Source of the DNA: Treponema sp. UBA1798
GTDB lineage: Bacteria; Spirochaetota; Spirochaetia; Treponematales; Treponemataceae
Assembly (NCBI GenBank): GCA_002319875.1
Contig: DCFS01000343.1
Location: 1 to 14,392, forward strand
Direction of reading: 5' to 3'
DNA: 14,392 bases
Within the stretch, counting starts at the first letter, position 1, and every line of letters starts with the position of its first letter. The notes under the pieces are model-generated. The model was not told where the DNA came from. It made no database searches and saw only the letters and a list, made by a program, of their open reading frames with translations. Made by a program: the position numbers and the translations under genes. Below, in pieces: positions 1 through 5,810 of the stretch.

Positions 1-626
1 ACCAGTTCACAGTAGACTTCGTCACTCAGACACCAGATCTGATGCCTTTTTACCACATCGGCTATTTTTGCCAGTTCGGAAGCGGGTATCATCCTTCCGG
101 TAGGATTACTCGGGGAACACAGCATAATGGCCTTAGTCCGCGGAGTAATCGCCTTTTCGATCTGTTCCGCCTCAGGATAAAATCCGTTTTTCGACGTATC
201 GAGATGTATCAGAGTAACATCACACAGTGCGGCAAGCGGCTGGTAACTGACGTAACACGGTTCACAGACAATAATTTCGTCGCCGGGATTCAGAATCGTA
301 CGCAGTATGGCATCAACTGCTTCCGAAACACCTATCGTTACCAGTATTTCATTTTTCGGACTGTAGTACAGATTGTAGCGTTCAAGGTATTTCGCTATCT
401 GCTCACGAAGTTCGAGCAGCCCCCAGTTCGAAGTATATGACGTATGCCCCTGTTCAAGATGATAAAAAGCTTCTTCGCGCATAAGCCAGGGTGTCGCGAA
501 ATCCGGTTCGCCCACTCCGAGAGAAACGATATCATCACGGCCGATTATCATATCAAAAAATTTACGTATGCCGGACGGCGCTGTTGCCATCATCTTGCGT
601 GAAAATTTATCCTCTCGCGTATTCAT
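1..626 (-). CDS. Class I/II aminotransferase, AlaT/PatA-like (N-terminal 208 residues; C-terminus off the left edge)
   Basis: PLP-dependent fold-type I aminotransferase, probably acting on alanine or another amino acid in the cytoplasm. Visible motifs are PSGIRKFFD (17-25), SLGVGEPDF (35-43), the region after NPGDEII (113-119) that leads to the substrate-side tyrosines, SPSNPTG (171-177) and SDEVY (201-205), whose Asp contacts the PLP pyridine nitrogen. The catalytic lysine would lie beyond the left edge, so activity cannot be confirmed here. The ATG overlaps the stop of the upstream Lrp-type gene by one base (TGATG), and AGGGAG lies about ten bases upstream inside that gene, so translation is probably coupled. 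The pairing with an Lrp/AsnC regulator matches Bacillus alaR-alaT. The exact substrate is inferred from that resemblance only; other aminotransferases of the same branch, such as PatA or aspartate aminotransferases, are possible. Confidence 0.9.
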   Translation of the reverse strand, partial: MNTREDKFSRKMMATAPSGIRKFFDMIIGRDDIVSLGVGEPDFATPWLMREEAFYHLEQGHTSYTSNWGLLELREQIAKYLERYNLYYSPKNEILVTIGVSEAVDAILRTILNPGDEIIVCEPCYVSYQPLAALCDVTLIHLDTSKNGFYPEAEQIEKAITPRTKAIMLCSPSNPTGRMIPASELAKIADVVKRHQIWCLSDEVYCEL

Positions 627-1120
627 CAGGCTGTTACTCCCTGACGGTGGTCTTTGTCCGCCTCTACATAGACGATATCGTTTTCCTTATATGTCTTGAG
701 TATAAAATGAGTCTTCGTTGAACGGACACCTTCGAGCGTGGACAGTTTTCTGGCCACAAAAAAAGCAACTTCCTTAAGTGTATCACCTTCGATTATCACT
801 TTCAGGTCGTAACCGCCGCTCATCAGATACAGGGATTTTACCTGCGGGAAACGCCAGATACGGTCCGCCACTGCGTCGAATCCGTGTTCCCGCTCAGGCG
901 TAACCTGTATTTCTATTTCTGCACGTACTTTATCTTTTGCCTCTCCGTCCTTTTCAGGATTTACGATAGCTGCATATTTCATGATAACGCCGTTGTCCTC
1001 AAGCTGTTTTATTGCAGAGCGGACTTCATCAGGGGTTTTCCTTGTCATTGCGGCAATATCGTCAACAGAAAGCCGTGCGTTTTCACGCAGCAGGTCAAGA
1101 ATCTCTTCAGTATTATCCAT
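626..1120 (-). CDS. Lrp/AsnC-family transcriptional regulator, 164 aa
   Basis: DNA-binding regulator of the leucine-responsive/AsnC family. Residues about 1-50 form the N-terminal winged helix-turn-helix (EILDLLRENARLSVDDIA followed by a predicted recognition helix at 29-41). Residues about 65-145 form the ligand-binding RAM/ASNC domain, with the typical SGGYDL turn at 101-106. Length is normal for the family (about 150-165 aa). The start is supported by AGGAG eight bases upstream of ATG. It is the first gene of a two-gene unit with the aminotransferase and is divergent from hisG across a 130-bp gap. Lrp/AsnC proteins next to a metabolic gene usually regulate it and themselves, so control of the aminotransferase in response to an amino acid is the natural inference. 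The effector cannot be read from the sequence. A charged tail of about 20 residues follows the RAM domain. Confidence 0.92.
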   Translation of the reverse strand: MDNTEEILDLLRENARLSVDDIAAMTRKTPDEVRSAIKQLEDNGVIMKYAAIVNPEKDGEAKDKVRAEIEIQVTPEREHGFDAVADRIWRFPQVKSLYLMSGGYDLKVIIEGDTLKEVAFFVARKLSTLEGVRSTKTHFILKTYKENDIVYVEADKDHRQGVTA

Positions 1121-1214
1121 AAAAATACTCCTGTGTTTCTATTAAGCACAATAAATCATTTTCAGACAATAAGCAATCTGCCCACATGACACGCCCTGTT
1201 TTGCCTGTATCTCG

Positions 1215-1243
1215 TTGATTATATCGTTTATTTTATATATAGT
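1215..1243 (+). promoter_or_regulatory. Predicted sigma70 promoter of hisGB
   Basis: A -35 box TTGATT (1215-1220) is followed by a 17-bp spacer and a -10 box TATAGT (1238-1243). Transcription would start about position 1250-1251, which is the A of the hisG ATG. That predicts a leaderless mRNA and explains why no Shine-Dalgarno sequence precedes hisG. Read by eye; not tested. Confidence 0.55.
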
Positions 1244-1250
1244 AATTTAT

Positions 1251-2105
1251 ATGGATAAACTTAAAATACTGCTTCCAAAGGGCAGAATTTATGAAAACGT
1301 CATCAATCTTTTTAATGGCGCAGGGATCAGAATTGACCTGCCGGAGCGTGCATACCGCCCTACGGTAAATCAGGAAGATATTGAAGCAAAGGTCATGAAG
1401 CCTCAGAATATCGGAAAACTGCTTGAACTCGGCGCGCATGATGCAGGTTTTACCGGGCGCGACTGGATAGATGAAACGGATGCCGATGCAGAAGAAATCA
1501 TGGATCTCGGATTTGATCCGGTACATATTGTTGCTGCAGTACCCAATACGATTGATGATCATACGCTTTCGCATAAACGGGTAATTGTTGCCACGGAATA
1601 TGAACATATAGCGCGTAAGTGGCTTGAAAGTAAAAAAATGAATTTTCTTATCGTCCGTACCTACGGGGCAACCGAGGTTTTCCCTCCTGATGATGCGGAC
1701 ATGATTATTGATAATACGGCGACAGGCCGGACACTTATGGAAAACGGACTGAGAATTGTCGATACGATCATGTGCAGCTCCACCCGCTTTTTTGCTTCAA
1801 AACAGGCTCTTAAAGTGCCTGAAAAAAAGCAGAAAATCATGGAGCTTAAAATGCTGTTCGAAGCAGTGCTGGATGCACGCGACCGCGTAATGCTCGAAAT
1901 GAACTGCTCAAAGGACAAATTCGAAGAACTTGTAAAAGGTCTGCCGGCAATGAGAAGCCCCACGGTAGCCCCCCTGTATGGGGACGACGGTTATGCAATT
2001 AAGATTGCCGTTAAAAAAAGCGAAGTGCCTTTACTGCTTCCCAAGCTCAAAAAACTCGGTGCAACGGATATTCTTGAATATGAATTACGGAAAGTTCTTG
2101 CCTGA
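1251..2105 (+). CDS. hisG: ATP phosphoribosyltransferase, long form (HisG-L), 284 aa
   Basis: Catalyses the first step of histidine synthesis, joining PRPP and ATP to give phosphoribosyl-ATP. The N-terminus has the family start KILLPKGR (5-12). The PRPP-binding loop is DNTATGRT (154-161). Residues about 210-284 form the extra C-terminal ACT-like domain of the long form, which gives histidine feedback inhibition. The length of 284 therefore fits HisG-L and removes the need for HisZ. The ATG at 1251 is chosen because the family begins just before the KxLLPKGR strand; an in-frame TTG at 1215 would add a hydrophobic stretch that overlaps the promoter. No Shine-Dalgarno sequence is visible, consistent with leaderless translation. 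hisB follows after 15 bases. No other his gene is present in the window. Confidence 0.96.
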   Translation: MDKLKILLPKGRIYENVINLFNGAGIRIDLPERAYRPTVNQEDIEAKVMKPQNIGKLLELGAHDAGFTGRDWIDETDADAEEIMDLGFDPVHIVAAVPNTIDDHTLSHKRVIVATEYEHIARKWLESKKMNFLIVRTYGATEVFPPDDADMIIDNTATGRTLMENGLRIVDTIMCSSTRFFASKQALKVPEKKQKIMELKMLFEAVLDARDRVMLEMNCSKDKFEELVKGLPAMRSPTVAPLYGDDGYAIKIAVKKSEVPLLLPKLKKLGATDILEYELRKVLA

Positions 2106-2120
2106 CAGGGAGATAATAAA

Positions 2121-2741
2121 TTGGAACGTATTGCAGCGGTAGAACGGAAAACAGAAGAAACGAACATAACGCTCACCCTTAACCTTGACGGTTCCGGGAA
2201 ATGTGATGTAAAAAACCCCATCGGTTTTCTCGATCATATGCTGCATTCCTTCTGCAAACACGGACTGTTCGATCTCAACGGATCATTATCAGGAGATCTG
2301 AACGTAGATCAGCATCATCTTATAGAAGATACAGGCATAGTTCTCGGCATGTGTTTTGCCAGAGCTCTCGGTAACTGCGCCGGCATTTACCGGAGCGGCA
2401 GTTTTCTGTATCCGATGGATGAAAGCCTGTGCCGGGCTGCGGTAGATTTCGGCGGAAGGTCCTGCCTTGTATGTAACGCAGAACTGAGCGGGATACCGCT
2501 TGTCTCCATAAATGCAGACGGGAAGGCCGCCAGTTTTCAGACAGACTGTTTTGAAGATTTCTGGCAGGGATTTACCGATAATGCCGGATGCAACCTGCAT
2601 CTTGATGTCCTGCGGGGCCGCAGCGACCATCACAAAATGGAAGGACTTTTCAAAGCCGCGGCACGCGCAATACGGGCAGCAGTTGAAACAGACCCCCGGA
2701 GAAACGGGGCAATACCGTCGACGAAAGGCATAATCGTCTGA
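2121..2741 (+). CDS. hisB: Imidazoleglycerol-phosphate dehydratase (monofunctional HisB), 206 aa
   Basis: Converts imidazole glycerol phosphate to imidazole acetol phosphate, the sixth step of histidine synthesis, using a di-manganese centre. The histidine motifs are FLDHML (36-41), DQHHLIED (63-70), LH (159-160) and GRSDHHKME (166-174), and the protein ends with the typical PSTKG (199-203). It lacks the N-terminal phosphatase domain of enterobacterial HisB. The start is TTG, preceded by AGGGAG about nine bases upstream; no ATG fits the conserved N-terminus. It lies 15 bases after hisG, so the two are co-transcribed. In the first HH motif the usual Thr after HisHis is Leu67, and the second motif has Ser168 where Asn is usual. 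The predicted metal-binding His and Glu residues are intact. Confidence 0.95.
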   Translation: MERIAAVERKTEETNITLTLNLDGSGKCDVKNPIGFLDHMLHSFCKHGLFDLNGSLSGDLNVDQHHLIEDTGIVLGMCFARALGNCAGIYRSGSFLYPMDESLCRAAVDFGGRSCLVCNAELSGIPLVSINADGKAASFQTDCFEDFWQGFTDNAGCNLHLDVLRGRSDHHKMEGLFKAAARAIRAAVETDPRRNGAIPSTKGIIV

Positions 2742-2856
2742 CAGGATCTGATGGCACCCCGATTTTACTATCCTTAAAGATATCAGCCGGTATTTCCAGC
2801 CTTTAACGCAGGAAAGCGGTTAGTAAATACCCCCCAGGGATAAACTCACTGATAAC

Positions 2857-2897
2857 AAAAAAGAGGAACTGATATAACATCAGCTCCTCTTTTATTT
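2857..2897. terminator. Bidirectional intrinsic terminator between hisB and the convergent flavin reductase gene
   Basis: Left arm 2861-2873 pairs with right arm 2879-2891 with a single mismatch and a five-base loop. The plus strand continues with TTTATTT, and the minus strand continues with six T residues (complement of 2855-2860). It can therefore stop hisGB transcription from the left and the flavin reductase transcript from the right. The rest of the 2742-2962 gap holds only the palindrome at 2911-2956. Confidence 0.85.
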
Positions 2898-2910
2898 AAG
2901 CCTCAGTTGA

Positions 2911-2956
2911 TTAAAGCAGCGTTTTCAAAACCCGCCTGACTTTTGAAAACATCCCC
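2911..2956. repeat. Intergenic palindrome, copy A (same family as 5736-5781)
   Basis: The arms GTTTTCAAAA (2921-2930) and TTTTGAAAAC (2941-2950) are perfect inverted repeats around a ten-base spacer. The 46-bp block matches 5736-5781 at about 39 positions, including flanks and spacer. On the minus strand it begins 6 bases after the stop codon of the flavin reductase gene. Confidence 0.8.
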
Positions 2957-2962
2957 TGCGGC

Positions 2963-5521
2963 TTAATTATCTTTGTCAATTGCATTGGCTGCTGTACGAC
3001 CGGAAACAAAGACTTCAACGATTGCATTGCCGCCAAGACGGTTACCGCCATGAATACCACCGGTAACTTCACCTGCTGCATACAGACCTTTGATAATCTT
3101 GCCTTTCTGAGTCAGCACGTGGCGTTCCGTATCAACTGTCAGACCGCCCATTGTATGATGGGTCGAAGGAGCCAGCAGTCTGATCTTGAGTTTAACACCA
3201 TCAAGTTTGTAAGAAGCAACATTATACGAACCGTTTTTGTTTTTGCCCGCGTTACCGATAAGTGCAGTCCAGCCTGTTTTTGGTACGGCAAGTTTATTCT
3301 CTGTTCCGGTCATCAGGGCATGGTCGTAATCGGTTATTTCCTTCCTGACAACAGCCGGATCAGCTTTAATATCAAGCTGTGTGAACAGGTCACCTAACTG
3401 ACCGATTGTACGTGTATACTGCCTCCATTCAACATCCTGATCCCACAAAGGTGTACCCGGTCTGCCGTATGGATAAGGGCCCGGGACAGCCTGTTCGTCA
3501 TTGCTGATTTCTATAACAGTACCCTTAACACCATTATGTTCAATACCGTTTTCAAATTCACCAAGCGAAAGCACATCCCGCTCTCCGGTTTCGTTCAGAT
3601 ACCGTTTACCGGTTACCGGGTTAAGATAAATGGCATAATTTCCACCGCCGAATGCAAGCTGTCCGTTGTCTACCCATGAGATAGGCATGAGCTGTGTAAA
3701 CTCAAGACCAGTCATGGCCGCACCTGCTTTTTCGCCCATATCAAGACCGTCACCGACCAGCGACGAGCGGTTTGTTGTCTTCGTCTGGTCAGAGAGCGTA
3801 CCGGCTTTCCAGTAGTCGTTAGTCTTGACAACCTTTGCGATATTTGCAGCGTAGCCGCCGGTAGCAAGCACGACTCCTTTCTTTGCATGTGCCGTAACCT
3901 GTGTACCATCGAACATAACTGCTTTAACTCCGGTTACTCTGCCTTTTTCAACAATCAGTTCTTTAGCAGCTGTTCTGAGCATAATCTTGTTGGATGCAGC
4001 AGTTTTGCTGGTTTCAAGGATTGTTCTGCGCGGGGGAACAAAGTATGAACCCCACTGGCCTGTCTCATTCTTGCCGTCGCCATCTGCATCAAAGTTTGCA
4101 CCAATGTACTGATTTTCACGGTTCCAGAGTGCCCCGACAATCGTCGGCTGAATGTCTTCAACAAATGTCGATCCTTGTGCTTCAAGCCATGGTTTAAGAT
4201 CCTGCCCGCCTTTAATAAACTGGCTTACCAGATCATAGTTGCCATATACCCATTCAGTGAATTCCGCATTCGGACGCAGTCCGCCGTAGTATGTCTGGAA
4301 AATGTGCAGATTTATAGTAGAAAACAGAGTCAGTTCTGATTCCGGAACACCGGCTGCCAGTTTCGGTTCTGCCCATGCCAGATATGCTTTGATTTCGCCC
4401 TTCAAGGCCTGTAGTGTCGGCAGATATTCTGCATGAACACCGTGTTTGGAAAGTTCAGCAATATCGCCTGCGACGAACCACTTTGATGCACCGGTCCCGT
4501 CAAATTTCTTTTCATCCCAGTTAAGGATTGTCTTAAGTACCGTAATGTTGCCGTTGGCTTCTTTAACTTTGTTGTATGTCTTACCGTCAACAGTATAGAC
4601 TCCCGCTGTTGCATCAGGATTTGCAGGATCCCATACCAGATATGGCATCACAGACTGAAACTGGCCGCCGGAAACGAGCGTGTTCCCGCCTATTTCAGCA
4701 TTTTTTTCGATAATAAGAACAGAGTCTCCATTCTGGGCCGCCTGAGCACCGGCTGCAATACCTGCACCACCTCCACCGACTACTACGACATCGTAAGTTC
4801 CTTCAATTGGAGCTTCTGCAGTGTGAACGATTCTGTTTGTCTTAAAACCTTCAATATCAGAAGCACCGGCTTCCTGAGCAGCATCCACGAGCGCATTACG
4901 TACACCATTTGAAGTGAATGTCGCACCGGAAACAGTGTCTATACCGGAACCGTTTGCAGCAATAGCATCTGCAAACATGATATCAAAGGCCGGGGTACCG
5001 ACATGAGGTGTTTCTTTGGAAGAGTTTACTTTGATGTCCGTAATAGCGTTATTACTGAATGTAACATCCAGTACGACAGGACCGTTCATACCTGTTCCGC
5101 TTCCTGAATAGGTTCCTGCTTTATAAGTAACAGGGACATTTACAGGAGGCGCTTCTGCAGTAACTGTTGCACCTGCTTTAGAAAGTGCAACTTTTATTGC
5201 ACTGAGTATACCTTTGGAAGTGTCTGTGCAACCCGATACAGTATCAACATCAGCAGACTGAGCCTTGAGTACTGCAACAGGCAGCTCCTTTAATGCGGGG
5301 TCTGCAAGACCCGCTGTTTCATGTTGTTCTGTTATTGCGACAGATTTGATCTTGTCTTTCGTCAGCGTTACGGTTACCGTAACGTCTCCATTGTGGCCCT
5401 TACCTGTTCCTGTGTAAGTTCCCGGCTTATATTTACCGCCGGAACCGGAACATGAACCGAAAGAGAGAGCCAGGACTGTGCCGAGCATAATCCCAAGCAC
5501 AGTTACAACTGTTTTCTTCAT
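2963..5521 (-). CDS. Exported flavin reductase: lipoprotein with two FMN-binding domains and a fumarate-reductase-type FAD domain, 852 aa
   Basis: Predicted extracytoplasmic reductase of an enoate-like electron acceptor. Residues 1-23 are a signal peptide ending in the relaxed lipobox FGSC, with Cys24 as the probable lipidation site. FMN_bind domain 1 (about 31-117) carries DTVSGCT (93-99), and domain 2 (about 133-215) carries DTVSGAT (195-201). Thr99 and Thr201 are the expected ApbE flavinylation sites. The FAD_binding_2 domain (242-848) has the dinucleotide loop VVGGGGAG (247-254), Glu272, an Arg648 in the position of the catalytic proton-donor arginine, STHHTMGG (786-793) and GGNRLGGNA (825-833). 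There is no CxxCH heme motif, so electrons probably pass through FMN. Met612 replaces the histidine of the fumarate-binding QxHP motif, so the substrate may not be fumarate. A large insertion lies around 300-500. The start at 5521 has AAGGAG six bases upstream; an upstream ATG at 5566 has no ribosome site and would spoil the signal peptide. Confidence 0.93.
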   Translation of the reverse strand: MKKTVVTVLGIMLGTVLALSFGSCSGSGGKYKPGTYTGTGKGHNGDVTVTVTLTKDKIKSVAITEQHETAGLADPALKELPVAVLKAQSADVDTVSGCTDTSKGILSAIKVALSKAGATVTAEAPPVNVPVTYKAGTYSGSGTGMNGPVVLDVTFSNNAITDIKVNSSKETPHVGTPAFDIMFADAIAANGSGIDTVSGATFTSNGVRNALVDAAQEAGASDIEGFKTNRIVHTAEAPIEGTYDVVVVGGGGAGIAAGAQAAQNGDSVLIIEKNAEIGGNTLVSGGQFQSVMPYLVWDPANPDATAGVYTVDGKTYNKVKEANGNITVLKTILNWDEKKFDGTGASKWFVAGDIAELSKHGVHAEYLPTLQALKGEIKAYLAWAEPKLAAGVPESELTLFSTINLHIFQTYYGGLRPNAEFTEWVYGNYDLVSQFIKGGQDLKPWLEAQGSTFVEDIQPTIVGALWNRENQYIGANFDADGDGKNETGQWGSYFVPPRRTILETSKTAASNKIMLRTAAKELIVEKGRVTGVKAVMFDGTQVTAHAKKGVVLATGGYAANIAKVVKTNDYWKAGTLSDQTKTTNRSSLVGDGLDMGEKAGAAMTGLEFTQLMPISWVDNGQLAFGGGNYAIYLNPVTGKRYLNETGERDVLSLGEFENGIEHNGVKGTVIEISNDEQAVPGPYPYGRPGTPLWDQDVEWRQYTRTIGQLGDLFTQLDIKADPAVVRKEITDYDHALMTGTENKLAVPKTGWTALIGNAGKNKNGSYNVASYKLDGVKLKIRLLAPSTHHTMGGLTVDTERHVLTQKGKIIKGLYAAGEVTGGIHGGNRLGGNAIVEVFVSGRTAANAIDKDN

Positions 5522-5555
5522 ATTCGTCTCCTTAATATAAAATGATATTCTGGAA

Positions 5556-5584
5556 ATAATATACATTAATAGAGACGTTTACAA
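5556..5584 (-). promoter_or_regulatory. Predicted promoter of the flavin reductase gene
   Basis: On the minus strand, TTGTAA (5584-5579) is followed by a 17-bp spacer and TATTAT (5561-5556). The transcript would start near 5549, leaving a leader of about 28 bases that contains the AAGGAG site at 5533-5528. The -35 box lies inside palindrome copy C. Confidence 0.45.
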
Positions 5585-5608
5585 AAGTCCGGCAGGCTTT
5601 GCAGGTAC
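5572..5608. repeat. Intergenic repeat, copy C (degenerate match to 7509-7548)
   Basis: Begins GAGACGTTT and continues with GGCTTTGCA and GTACC, aligning with 7509-7548 over almost its whole length with a two-base gap. The inverted-repeat arms are partly decayed here. It overlaps the predicted -35 box of the flavin reductase promoter. Confidence 0.6.
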
Positions 5609-5639
5609 CCCTTATAGTAAAAAATCAGAACCGGCTTGA

Positions 5640-5674
5640 GTCACTTTCAAAAGTCTGTTACTTTCGAAAGTGAC
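5640..5674. repeat. Strong hairpin-forming inverted repeat E
   Basis: A 15-bp stem with one mismatch joins 5640-5654 and 5660-5674 around the five-base loop CTGTT. The plus strand continues with TTTTGC, too short for a convincing terminator. The core TTTCAAAAGTCTG resembles the core of the other intergenic palindromes. No gene occupies 5522-5810. Confidence 0.75.
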
Positions 5675-5735
5675 TTTTGCGGAAATTTCCCCAAATCAGT
5701 GTATTTTAATGATCTGTAAATTTTCCGCGGACAAA

Positions 5736-5781
5736 TTAAAGCCGCGTTTTCAAAACTCGTCTGACCTTTGAAAACGCCCCG
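5736..5781. repeat. Intergenic palindrome, copy B (same family as 2911-2956)
   Basis: Perfect 11-bp arms GCGTTTTCAAA (5744-5754) and TTTGAAAACGC (5767-5777). Flank TTAAAGC and spacer CTGAC are shared with copy A. On the minus strand it starts about 30 bases after the stop of the beta-CASP gene, the same placement as copy A. The minus strand continues GCTTTAATTT, so a weak terminator role is possible. Confidence 0.8.
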
Positions 5782-5810
5782 CTCAAGTACCTGTATTATT
5801 CAGCATTTTC

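Noticed and set aside
1121..1214. Riboswitch, T-box or histidine leader peptide ahead of hisG
   Set aside because: The predicted start leaves no leader, and no His-rich small frame or terminator hairpin is visible in the gap.
1215..1250. In-frame TTG that would lengthen HisG by 12 residues
   Set aside because: It overlaps the predicted -35 to -10 promoter, adds a hydrophobic stretch not seen in HisG proteins and has no ribosome site.
2742..2856. Small gene after hisB
   Set aside because: No frame with a ribosome site and sensible length is present; the stretch looks like ordinary 3' spacer before the terminator.
5522..5566. Upstream ATG extending the flavin reductase by 15 residues
   Set aside because: The ATG at 5521 has AAGGAG at good spacing and opens a normal signal peptide; the extension overlaps the predicted promoter and leader.
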